Below are positions 19,541 to 27,344 of a stretch of 64,000 nt of DNA, one piece after another (within the stretch, counting starts at the first letter, position 1; each line of letters opens with the position of its first letter). This DNA comes from an uncultured Lachnospiraceae bacterium (GTDB lineage Bacteria > Bacillota > Clostridia > Lachnospirales > Lachnospiraceae): the NCBI GenBank assembly GCA_944376125.1, contig CALWBQ010000016.1:1-64000 (forward strand), read 5' to 3'. The notes under the pieces are model-generated. The model was not told the DNA's origin. It saw only the letters and a program-made list of their open reading frames with translations, and made no database searches. A program made the position numbers and the translations under genes.

Positions 19541-19569
19541 ATTCTACTTCAAAATTTGAATTTCATCAA
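19541..19569 (-). promoter_or_regulatory. atpH: Probable promoter of the V-ATPase operon
   Basis: Minus-strand TTGATG and TAGAAT are separated by 17 nt, 72 nt upstream of the TTG start. The rest of the 19470-19744 divergent region is A/T-rich. I see no clear plus-strand -35/-10 pair for the GGDEF gene. Confidence 0.5.
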
Positions 19570-19744
19570 TATCCCAATTCATTTTTTTACTACAAAGCTC
19601 TTCGCGGCAATTATACAGATGATGGAAGGGAGCGCCATCGCTATAGTATGTCCTTTTTTTCAATATTAAATATAAAATAATTGCAAATATGCCTTAAATT
19701 TGATATATCTAATTTAAGTTTCAAACTTCCAGGAGGCGAAGAAC

Positions 19745-21274
19745 ATGAGAGGGAAGATCATCCAGCGGCTGACCCTGCCGAAGGAACTTGAGCAGGACTA
19801 CTGGCAGCAAACCATTGCTTCCAACGCCCGAATCGTCATGGCTGTCGTATCACTCTGCATTGCTGTTCAGTTTTTTAATCTGTACCGGCTTTTAGTTCTT
19901 TCTGAAAGGAAACTGGGCACTTTCAATAACCGAATATATTTTGGATTCTACTGCAGTATTCTGCTGCTGTGTATCCTGTACCTTGCCATGCATCGCGTCT
20001 GGGCCGGCAGTTTAAAAAACCTGGCATATCTCCAGCGTGCCGGCTTCTCCGTATGGCTGATCTGGTGTACAGCTCTCAACTATTATGATCTCGCTCTGGC
20101 GCGCCATTCCATCTCCACAGTTATTTTTGTCACTGCCCTGTTTGGGACGGCCGTCTGCATCCAGATGGTTCCCTGGTACGCGTGGATCAACTACCTGACT
20201 ATCGGGTCTCTTTTTATCATCGGTGCCTTCCCCATCCTGGAATTTGGCGAGTGCTGGAATCTTTTTGTAGGCGTGAGCATGGTGCTGGTGATTTCTTATG
20301 CCCGCTTTTCCTACGCCATTAAAGACATTCAAAACAGGAATCTGATCGATATGATCCATGAAGAACTGTTAGAAAAGACAGAAACTCTTGATCTGAGTCT
20401 CCAAAAATATAATTACATTCTGAGACAGACTAATAATATCATTTTGGATTGGGATTTAGAATCCGATACTGCCTCTTTTTCCGGGAACTGGAAAAGTCTG
20501 TTCGGCCTCCCGGCGGAAATCACCAACTTTTCCTGCTGGCTTCCCCCTACTTCCCTAATCTCTGCCGAGAGCCTGGCAGACCTTATGGCCGAACTGAAGA
20601 GTGCCGCAGAGTCCGGCAAAGAGCTTGAAACAGAAGTCATGCTTACAGATTCTCAGGGCAAAGACAGGTGGTATTCCTTTCGATTTAAATTCCAGACGGA
20701 TTCCCATGGGGCAAGGAAGTCGGGCCTTGGCTATCTGGAAGACATCAGCAGACACAAGCAGGAAATCTTCCGGTTAGAATCCACCGCTAAGACGGATCCT
20801 CTGACCGGCCTTCTCAACCGCCAAGGATTGTATGAGTATTTTCAGGAACACCTTATGCTCAGAGACGGCTATCATAAATTAGCTATCATTCTTCTGGACA
20901 TTGATGGTTTTAAAAATGTCAATGATATTCACGGGCACCCCTGCGGCGACCAGGCCCTGATTCACCTGGCTCAGGTACTTCAGAAACAGTTCCGCAGACG
21001 GGACGGCATCGGACGGATCGGGGGAGACGAATTTATGGCCATCCTCCCGTTTACAGATGACATTCCCGCCCTCTGCTCCAAGGCGGAAGCGCTGCTGAAG
21101 CAGGCGCCTCAGTTTACCTGGCTAGGTTCATCGATCTCCCTGACATTCAGTATCGGCATTGCCCTCTGGGACAACGACTCGTTTGAAACTCTGTACCAGA
21201 AAGCCGATATCGCCCTGTATTCCGTCAAACACCAAAATAAAGGCAGCTACCAAATTTATAAGCCCGGCATGTAG
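19745..21274 (+). CDS. Membrane-bound diguanylate cyclase (PAS-GGDEF)
   Basis: The protein has 509 residues. About six hydrophobic helices (roughly 30-190) form a membrane sensor, followed by a PAS-like domain (about 215-340) containing WDLESDTASFSGNW and ending in the PAC-like LGYLEDISRHKQE. A GGDEF domain (about 345-505) comes last. The active-site loop reads GRIGGDEFMAIL, and LDIDGFKNVNDIHGHPCGD and DIALYSVKHQNKG are intact, so it should make c-di-GMP from two GTP. No EAL or HD-GYP domain is present. The start has AGGAGG ten nt upstream. It is divergent from the V-ATPase operon and forms a single-gene unit. The signal sensed is unknown. Confidence 0.93.
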   Translation: MRGKIIQRLTLPKELEQDYWQQTIASNARIVMAVVSLCIAVQFFNLYRLLVLSERKLGTFNNRIYFGFYCSILLLCILYLAMHRVWAGSLKNLAYLQRAGFSVWLIWCTALNYYDLALARHSISTVIFVTALFGTAVCIQMVPWYAWINYLTIGSLFIIGAFPILEFGECWNLFVGVSMVLVISYARFSYAIKDIQNRNLIDMIHEELLEKTETLDLSLQKYNYILRQTNNIILDWDLESDTASFSGNWKSLFGLPAEITNFSCWLPPTSLISAESLADLMAELKSAAESGKELETEVMLTDSQGKDRWYSFRFKFQTDSHGARKSGLGYLEDISRHKQEIFRLESTAKTDPLTGLLNRQGLYEYFQEHLMLRDGYHKLAIILLDIDGFKNVNDIHGHPCGDQALIHLAQVLQKQFRRRDGIGRIGGDEFMAILPFTDDIPALCSKAEALLKQAPQFTWLGSSISLTFSIGIALWDNDSFETLYQKADIALYSVKHQNKGSYQIYKPGM

Positions 21275-21288
21275 CCGGGCTCTTATTA
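21261..21288 (+). terminator. Terminator-like hairpin spanning the GGDEF stop codon
   Basis: AGCCCGGC and GCCGGGCT form an 8-bp stem with a short loop that contains the TAG stop at 21272-21274. CTTATTAT follows. It lies between convergent genes and may serve both. The T-tract is weak. Confidence 0.5.
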
Positions 21289-21837
21289 TCCCAATGTCTC
21301 ATCGTAGCCGGCCCGCTGGCCTCCGATATATTTGGGCCGGGTTCTGGCACAGACTACATGGGCTCCGCCGATTTCTTTTATCGCTGTGCGCACCGGCACC
21401 GCCACATCCCTCAAGTGCATGCCAATCAGCGTATCTCCAATATCGATCCCCGCGTGGGCTTTTACATGCTCCACCGCCGCCGGGGCGCTAAATCCGTGGT
21501 ACGCAGCCGTCGCGAACGATCCGCCGGCCTTCAGTTTTGGCACCACATTAACTGGCTCCCAACCATATTTTTCTGCTGCTTCCTCTTCTATGATGATCGC
21601 CCTGTTCAGATGTTCGCAGCACTGGGCTGCCAGATAGATTCCTCTTGGCTCCAGCTCCCCCTGAATAGCTTCAAAGACCGCCTTCCCGATCTCCTCGCTG
21701 GAATGGGACCCGATCTTAAATGACGCTATCTCACTGGAAGAACACCCGACCGCCAAAACCTGCCCCGGCTTCAGCTTCGCCGTCTCCAGAAGCTCTCTGA
21801 CTATCTGGCGGGTCTGTTCTTTGATTTCCTCTAACAT
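21286..21837 (-). CDS. DUF436 / TIGR01440 family protein (YwlG-like)
   Basis: This 183-residue protein has the family landmarks VGCSSSEI near residue 31, GIYLAAQCCEHLNRA in the middle and HAGIDIGDTLIGMHL near the end. Members are widespread in Firmicutes, structurally related to alpha/beta proteins of unknown function, and usually encoded alone or near glyA/rpiB-type genes. I cannot assign a reaction. GAGGG lies six nt before the ATG and a good promoter is just upstream. It is convergent with the GGDEF gene. Confidence 0.9.
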   Translation of the reverse strand: MLEEIKEQTRQIVRELLETAKLKPGQVLAVGCSSSEIASFKIGSHSSEEIGKAVFEAIQGELEPRGIYLAAQCCEHLNRAIIIEEEAAEKYGWEPVNVVPKLKAGGSFATAAYHGFSAPAAVEHVKAHAGIDIGDTLIGMHLRDVAVPVRTAIKEIGGAHVVCARTRPKYIGGQRAGYDETLG

Positions 21838-21881
21838 AAAAATCCCTCTTTTCTGTGGCCTTTTCCTTCATTTTTGCGGTT

Positions 21882-21910
21882 ATTATAGCATACCTCAATA
21901 AGTTTGTGAA
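21882..21910 (-). promoter_or_regulatory. Sigma-A promoter of the DUF436 gene
   Basis: Minus-strand TTCACA and perfect TATAAT are spaced 17 nt apart, 44 nt upstream of the ATG at 21837. Confidence 0.65.
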
Positions 21911-21998
21911 GAAACATTGCCCCGGCTTTCCATTAATCCAGCGTGACCATTTCCGCTGCCTCCGCGCATCCGTCAGACAGAGCTGCTGTTGAATCCGT

Positions 21999-23438
21999 CT
22001 AACAATATTCTAAATTCAATTTCCCGCCGCCGCAGACCTCCAGCTCCCTGTCCTGCTCATCCAGGTAGATGCGGGTCGTAAATACGGTCTCCCCCTGGTT
22101 TACGTAGACCTCCGCAATGGAACTGTCGATCAGGATCAGCATCTGATCCACTGGCTCCGCCGTCCGGCCAACCCGGGTTCTCCTTCCGCCTCCGCACCGG
22201 GCCACATTCCCATTTTCGCCGAGAAATGACAGCTCGATCCGGGTCCCCTCACAGGCGATCGCCAGGCAGTTCCCCTCTTTTCCAATGCGGATCTTTCGCC
22301 TTCCTCCTGCAATCTCTGTCAGCAGCAGCTTCACCGTCTGCCCGTCCCAGACACAGCAGCCGTCCTTCAGCTCTGCTGGATGCCATTCCAGATCCTCCAG
22401 CTCCCGGACCGGCATACGGAAAATTTTTCCATCCCGCCAGGTAAGCTCTCCGGGGAGAGTCAGGCAGTGCTGCCAGCCATTGGCAACGGAGAGATTGCGG
22501 TGAGTCTCCTCCGTGTCCGGAACCCCGGCCCACCCGATCAGAATCCGCCGCCCGTCGTCAGCCTGGAATGTCTGAGGCGCGTAAAAGTCAAACCCCATAT
22601 CCCATTCCCGAAAGGTGTCTTCCGGATTATCGCTCTCATCCATCAGGGAATAGCCGGACTGGTAGATGTTCTGGAAGCGCTCTTTTTCTGCTTCCAACCC
22701 CTGAGGGCAGAAGGACAGCACCTTTTTCCCTCCCAGATAAAAGATATCCGGACATTCCCACATATAGCCAAACGGCCGTTCCGGCACGATTCTCTGATGC
22801 AGCTTCCAGTTTTTTTTGTCCCCCGATGTGTAGATAAGGACTCCGCCCTTATCCCGGCGGCATCCGCTCTCGTCCCAGGCCCTGGCCCGCGCTCCCAGCA
22901 CCATGTAGTATCTGCCGTCCTCCTTCCACACTTTCGGGTCCCGCACGTGTTCCGTGATATCCCTGGGGTAGTCCTCCATCCCCAGCAGTTTCACTTTCTC
23001 TGACATATGCCATCCATCGTCTGATTCCACCAGGATCTGGGTCGATATTCTGCCCTCGTCGATATAGTCGTAATCCCCTGGCAGTTTCACATTTCCCGTG
23101 TAAAATAGGTACATTCTGTCATTCTCAATGAGAGCGGAACCTGAGTAGACGCCGCTTCGGTCTTCCGGAATGTCAGTGGTCAGCGCCGGCTCCTGATACT
23201 CCCAGTGAATCAAGTCCCGGCTGGTGCAGTGGCCCCAGTAGCCCCCTCCGCCATGGACATTCAGCGGGGAATACTGAAAGTATGCGTGAAACAGCCCCCG
23301 GAATTGGCACAGTCCATTCGGGTCATTGAGCCAGCCGACCGGCGGCATGATATGAAATCTGGTCCGGAAAGGACAGCTTTCCACTGTCCTTCCCATCCTT
23401 TCTAATTCTTCTCTAGCTTTCTGAAATCCGTTTTTCAT
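21999..23438 (-). CDS. scrB: Sucrose-6-phosphate hydrolase (GH32)
   Basis: The 479-residue enzyme has a five-bladed beta-propeller and a C-terminal beta-sandwich. The nucleophile motif is GWLNDPNG (about residue 35-42), the transition-state motif is HVRDPKVW and the acid/base motif is YMWECPDIF, all intact. No signal peptide is present. An intracellular enzyme directly downstream of a PTS transporter is expected to split phosphorylated sucrose into glucose-6-phosphate and fructose. It starts 12 nt after the PTS gene, with AAGGGG upstream of the ATG, and is the second gene of that operon. Activity on other beta-fructosides cannot be excluded. I saw no clear terminator in 21911-21998. Confidence 0.93.
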   Translation of the reverse strand: MKNGFQKAREELERMGRTVESCPFRTRFHIMPPVGWLNDPNGLCQFRGLFHAYFQYSPLNVHGGGGYWGHCTSRDLIHWEYQEPALTTDIPEDRSGVYSGSALIENDRMYLFYTGNVKLPGDYDYIDEGRISTQILVESDDGWHMSEKVKLLGMEDYPRDITEHVRDPKVWKEDGRYYMVLGARARAWDESGCRRDKGGVLIYTSGDKKNWKLHQRIVPERPFGYMWECPDIFYLGGKKVLSFCPQGLEAEKERFQNIYQSGYSLMDESDNPEDTFREWDMGFDFYAPQTFQADDGRRILIGWAGVPDTEETHRNLSVANGWQHCLTLPGELTWRDGKIFRMPVRELEDLEWHPAELKDGCCVWDGQTVKLLLTEIAGGRRKIRIGKEGNCLAIACEGTRIELSFLGENGNVARCGGGRRTRVGRTAEPVDQMLILIDSSIAEVYVNQGETVFTTRIYLDEQDRELEVCGGGKLNLEYC

Positions 23439-23450
23439 AAGACAATCCCC

Positions 23451-25385
23451 TTATCTCCGGATCACTGCGATCTTATCACCCACAGCAACCGTTTTTTCTG
23501 GTTCTCTTTCTGTACGGCAGCCATCCTTCATCTCCGCAAATATCATGCACACAGTGGTATCATACCCTTCCTGGGCAATTTTCTCAAAATCTGCTTCCAT
23601 GATGCAGTCTCCCTTTTTCAGCACCTGCCCTGCCTTTACATGGACATTAAAATATTTTCCTCCCAGTTGAACCGTATCGAGCCCTACATGGATCAGGAGA
23701 GCGTTTCCGGCCGCTGTCCTCAGAGTGACCGCATGTTTTGTATCTGCCACCATCTCCACAGATACATCTGCCGGCGCACAGATAATGTCCCCTGATGGGA
23801 TGATAGCCACGCCCTCCCCCAAGATCTTCTGGGAGAATGTAGGATCATTGACCTTTTCGATCCCGATATATTGCCCCTGCACATAGGCGCCGATCTCTTC
23901 CTCAATCGCTTCCGTGTCTGCTTTTCCTGATCCCAAAACTGCCTGACTGTCACCTGCAGCGGCCGCTTCAGCTGCTTTCTTTCTGTCAAAGCCCATCCCC
24001 AGCACAAAGGTAAAGATAAAGCCGGCCGCCAAGGCGATCACATGGGCGATGATATAATTGAGATACCCATTATTTGCCGGATCCGCCAGGGCAATTCCCG
24101 GAACCACTGTGGTGCCGAATCCCAGTGCTGCCAGATTTGTCACATAGACTACAACACCGCCGACAGCACCGCCCAGACAGCCGCCGATGAGAGGATAGCG
24201 GTATCTCAGGTTCACACCGAACAGAGCCGGCTCTGTTATGCCAAAGAGCACGGACACAAAACTGGGAATGCAGAGTTCTTTGGCCCTGGCATCTTTTATA
24301 TTTCTGGCCAGATAGCCTAAAACCGCTCCGCCCTGAGCAATAATTGCCACAGACATCAGAGGATTCAAAAAGTTTCTTCCCGTGTCCACCAGAAGCTGAG
24401 ACTCAATCGCCCCAAACACATGGTGAAGGCCCGTTATGACGATGAGCTGCTGTACGCCGGAGAATACTGCGTATCCCACAGCACCCAGGTTCTGGGTCAT
24501 CCACACGAGGGCTGATGTGATGCCGGATGCCAGGGCCCTCCCTACCGGGCCAATGATGATAAACAGCAGAAACGCGCTGGACAGCGTCGTCAAAAGCGGA
24601 GACACCAGCAGCCGGATTACCTCCGGAACCTTTTTCTCAAAGAAGATGTCCAGTTTTGCAGTGACAATGCCGATCAGCAGGGCTACGATGATGCCGCCCT
24701 GAAATCCTACCAGCTCTACCGGCAGGCCGAAAATATGAAGAACCGTAACCTCCGCAGTTCCCTGGGCCGCAGCGTAAGCATCCGTCAGACTGGTGGACAG
24801 CATAATGCAGCCCATAACAATTCCCATGATCGGCCGGCCGCCAAACCTCTTTACCGTGCTGTAGGCAACGCACAGAGGCAGAAATCCGAAAATCGCCCCA
24901 GAAGCAATGTTAATCAGTGTAGCGATCCCGTACAGCGTATCATTGTTTGCCACAAATTCCAAATTTCCCAGCACACTGGACAGCCCGGTTAGAAGGGCGG
25001 CCGCCAGGATTCCCGGCATAATCTCGATAAACACATCTGACAATGCCTTTACCGCCCTCTGGACAGGGTTCATACGCTTATTGGCCTTGGTCTTCAGATC
25101 CCCCAGACTCATACTGTCCATGTGGATGGACTCTGCCAGTACCTGGCAGACATCGTTGACCAGGCCGGCTCCAAAGATAATCTGCAGCTGATCCCCGGCC
25201 ACAAAGACCCCTTTGACCAGATCCACATTTTCAATTCCTGCCATGTCTGCCCGGTCATTGTCCTCCAAAACCAGGCGCAGCCGTGTTGCGCAGTGAGCCA
25301 CGCCGAGGATATTGTCTCTCCCCCCGGCAAGCCTGACGATCTCCGCCGCTATCTTTTCATAGTGCTGTCTCTTTTCAGCATCCAT
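23451..25385 (-). CDS. scrA: Sucrose-type PTS transporter, fused EIIB-EIIC-EIIA
   Basis: The protein has 644 residues from ATG 25385, with GGGAGG eight nt upstream. EIIB (about 1-90) has the phosphocysteine in GVAHCATRLRL. EIIC (about 100-460) has ten or so membrane segments, including GLHHVFGAIESQLL and FVSVLFGITEPALFGVNLR. A linker leads to EIIA (about 500-640) with the phosphohistidine in LLIHVGLDTVQLGG. The domain order matches the glucose/sucrose superfamily transporters that import and phosphorylate sucrose, trehalose or beta-glucosides. The adjacent GH32 gene favours sucrose. The promoter lies in the divergent region with the first AraC gene and carries a 21-bp-spaced direct repeat. 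Confidence 0.93.
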   Translation of the reverse strand: MDAEKRQHYEKIAAEIVRLAGGRDNILGVAHCATRLRLVLEDNDRADMAGIENVDLVKGVFVAGDQLQIIFGAGLVNDVCQVLAESIHMDSMSLGDLKTKANKRMNPVQRAVKALSDVFIEIMPGILAAALLTGLSSVLGNLEFVANNDTLYGIATLINIASGAIFGFLPLCVAYSTVKRFGGRPIMGIVMGCIMLSTSLTDAYAAAQGTAEVTVLHIFGLPVELVGFQGGIIVALLIGIVTAKLDIFFEKKVPEVIRLLVSPLLTTLSSAFLLFIIIGPVGRALASGITSALVWMTQNLGAVGYAVFSGVQQLIVITGLHHVFGAIESQLLVDTGRNFLNPLMSVAIIAQGGAVLGYLARNIKDARAKELCIPSFVSVLFGITEPALFGVNLRYRYPLIGGCLGGAVGGVVVYVTNLAALGFGTTVVPGIALADPANNGYLNYIIAHVIALAAGFIFTFVLGMGFDRKKAAEAAAAGDSQAVLGSGKADTEAIEEEIGAYVQGQYIGIEKVNDPTFSQKILGEGVAIIPSGDIICAPADVSVEMVADTKHAVTLRTAAGNALLIHVGLDTVQLGGKYFNVHVKAGQVLKKGDCIMEADFEKIAQEGYDTTVCMIFAEMKDGCRTEREPEKTVAVGDKIAVIRR

Positions 25386-25485
25386 TTCTGATACCTCCCG
25401 TATTACTGAAATCCTTCTTCCCAACGTGTTTCCCTTTTTCGCCGCGGCATGGACAACTGCTGTTTTATTTGTCCTTGTAATTCTT

Positions 25486-25547
25486 ATTATATTGAAATAT
25501 AATCAAATTAATATAGACAAATGTTGCTTTACTATACAGTTATGTTG
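25486..25547 (-). promoter_or_regulatory. scrA: PTS promoter: AraC-type direct repeat plus -10 box
   Basis: On the minus strand the half-sites CAACATAA (25540-25547) and CAACATTT (25519-25526) are 21 nt apart start to start. A perfect -10 TATAAT (25486-25491) follows the second half-site after 27 nt. No good -35 exists at the expected place, which suits an activator-dependent promoter. The alpha-galactosidase promoter has the same spacing. The -10 also lies inside an 18-bp inverted repeat at 25486-25503 (ATTATATT, two nt, AATATAAT), which may be chance in A/T-rich DNA. Confidence 0.65.
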
Positions 25548-25562
25548 GGAGAATGAACCGAG

Positions 25563-26390
25563 ATGAAAGACTATATCTTTTCCAATGATTTTTCCAGAAA
25601 TCTGGACGCTATGATTTATACCTGCGGCTTTGAGACCTGCTCCCCTTCCCACAGCTACGGCCCCGCAGTTCGCAGCGGCTATCTCATCCATTATATTCTG
25701 GCTGGAAAGGGGATTTACAAGACAGACGGGCGGCTCTATCAGTTGTCTGAGGGGGATGCTTTCCTGATCCGTCCCAACACCCGAATCTACTATGAAGCCG
25801 ACAAATACCATCCCTGGACCTACACCTGGATCGGTTTTCAGGGAATCAAAATGGAGGGGTATTTCCGCCGGACCTCTCTTCTGGATGAGCCCTGCTTCCA
25901 CTATGGAAAGGATGATCGGGTGAGGCTCTGCCATGAAAAAATGTTTGAAGCCTACAATCTGCCGGAAAACCGGGATCTAATGATGAACAGCATTCTCTAT
26001 GAGTACCTCTATCTCCTGGCCAGCAAATTTCCCAGAAAGTCCATTCCGGCCAAGGAGAAAAAGATCTCCTATGTGGAGGAAGCCCTGCGGTACATTGAAA
26101 ACAATTACGCCCATTCCGTCAATATCCAGGTGATCGCAGACTGCCTGAGTATCGAGCGCACCTATCTCTACAGGCTGTTTAAAGACATCACCGGCACCTC
26201 CCCTCAGGAGTACCTGCTGGACTACCGCATTCGCCGGGCCTGTACGCTGCTGAGGGAGACCGCTCTTCCGGTCAGCGATATCGCCCGCTCTGTCGGCTAC
26301 GATGATGCCATGTATTTCTCCCGGCTGTTCAAGCAGAGAAAGCACCGGACTCCTACAGAGTACCGGAAATCTGCAGACAGGGAGGTGTAA
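25563..26390 (+). CDS. AraC family transcriptional regulator (first of a tandem pair)
   Basis: The 275-residue protein has an N-terminal cupin-like ligand domain (about 20-140), with HSYGPAVRSGYLIHYIL and PWTYTWIGF, and a C-terminal pair of helix-turn-helix motifs (about 170-270). The second HTH shows SDIARSVGYDDAMYFSRLFK, the AraC/XylS signature. It is divergent from the PTS operon and two nt before a paralogous regulator. The family usually activates sugar-use genes when its cupin binds a sugar. The neighbouring GH32/PTS and alpha-galactosidase genes are the obvious targets. The PTS direct repeat lies just upstream of its own start, so autoregulation is likely. Confidence 0.9.
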   Translation: MKDYIFSNDFSRNLDAMIYTCGFETCSPSHSYGPAVRSGYLIHYILAGKGIYKTDGRLYQLSEGDAFLIRPNTRIYYEADKYHPWTYTWIGFQGIKMEGYFRRTSLLDEPCFHYGKDDRVRLCHEKMFEAYNLPENRDLMMNSILYEYLYLLASKFPRKSIPAKEKKISYVEEALRYIENNYAHSVNIQVIADCLSIERTYLYRLFKDITGTSPQEYLLDYRIRRACTLLRETALPVSDIARSVGYDDAMYFSRLFKQRKHRTPTEYRKSADREV

Positions 26391-26392
26391 GC

Positions 26393-27235
26393 ATGGAGAA
26401 TTCTTATATCTTTCAGACAAGGCGGCAGCAGTTTTCCGATCTGTATCTCTGCTTCTGCGGGTATGAAGAGTGCGACCCCGGACACAGCTTTGGCCCGGCC
26501 GTTCGCCCCAACTATATCATCCACTGTGTTCTGGGAGGAAGGGGAACCTACCGGACAGAGGACGCTTCCTACGAGCTGGGGGCCGGCCAGTGCTTTCTTA
26601 TTCAGCCAGGAATGCAGACGTTTTACCAGGCCAGCCAGACGGACCCCTGGACCTATCTGTGGATCGGGTTTGACGGCGGCCGGGCCGCAGATTATCTGGC
26701 CGGCATGGGGCTGGGCGAAAAACGGCTCACCTGCAGCACCAGCCGCGGAGAGCAGCTGTATAAAATCGTCCAGGATATGCTGGGACACAATACCTACACC
26801 ACAGCCAACCAGTTTCTGCTGGAAAGTCTTCTCTATAAGTTTTTCAGCACACTGTCTGAAGATCTGGATGTCATGTCCTCCCCCCGGGAAACCGATGCCA
26901 GCCTCTATGTCCGAAAAGCTGCAGAATTTATTCAGACCAACTACTTCAACCCTATCCGCGTCACAGATATTGCCAACTATGTATGCATCAACCGCAGCTA
27001 TCTGTATACACTGTTCCGCAAAGAGCTGAATATGTCTCCACAGGAGTATTTGGCTAACTGCCGCCTGACCCGTGCGGCGGAGCTGCTGCTGATCACCGGT
27101 CTCTCTATCGAGAGTGTTGCATTTTCCTGCGGATACAGCGATCCGCTGGTATTTTCCAAGGCCTTTAAAGCAAAAAACGGGGTGACGCCTACTCGCTTTC
27201 GCCGGGAGCACTTGAAATGCCCTGAAACAATTTAA
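26393..27235 (+). CDS. AraC family transcriptional regulator (second of a tandem pair)
   Basis: The 280-residue paralogue of the preceding gene has the same layout. Its cupin shows HSFGPAVRPNYIIHCVL and PWTYLWIGFDG, and its C-terminal double HTH ends with ESVAFSCGYSDPLVFSKAFK. It begins two nt after the upstream stop, so the two are co-translated. Its stop codon overlaps the first half-site of the operator in front of the alpha-galactosidase gene. I infer that it is the activator of that gene and the other regulator serves the PTS operon, but the assignments could be exchanged. Confidence 0.9.
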   Translation: MENSYIFQTRRQQFSDLYLCFCGYEECDPGHSFGPAVRPNYIIHCVLGGRGTYRTEDASYELGAGQCFLIQPGMQTFYQASQTDPWTYLWIGFDGGRAADYLAGMGLGEKRLTCSTSRGEQLYKIVQDMLGHNTYTTANQFLLESLLYKFFSTLSEDLDVMSSPRETDASLYVRKAAEFIQTNYFNPIRVTDIANYVCINRSYLYTLFRKELNMSPQEYLANCRLTRAAELLLITGLSIESVAFSCGYSDPLVFSKAFKAKNGVTPTRFRREHLKCPETI

Positions 27236-27294
27236 CATTTTGACTGTTACTTCTAACATTTGCTCCTGTTCCCGCAGCGCTGTTCCGCTATACT
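27233..27294 (+). promoter_or_regulatory. Alpha-galactosidase promoter: AraC-type direct repeat plus -10 box
   Basis: TAACATTT occurs at 27233-27240 and again at 27254-27261, exactly 21 nt apart. The -10 TATACT at 27289-27294 follows the second copy after 27 nt. The expected -35 position reads CTGTTC, a poor match, so an activator is needed. AraC and MelR activators bind 21-bp-spaced direct repeats placed like this. The geometry is identical to the PTS promoter at 25486-25547. Confidence 0.7.
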
Positions 27295-27344
27295 GTAAGT
27301 AAGATCACAAATCAAGGCAGATTCACCCGCGAAAAGGAGGCCAT

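Noticed and set aside
25386..25424. Upstream extension of the PTS gene
   Set aside because: GGGAGG sits eight nt before ATG 25385, inside the extension; the family also starts there.
25486..25503. 18-bp A/T palindrome as a separate repressor operator
   Set aside because: It coincides with the PTS -10 box in very A/T-rich DNA. It may be chance, so it is described only within the promoter entry.
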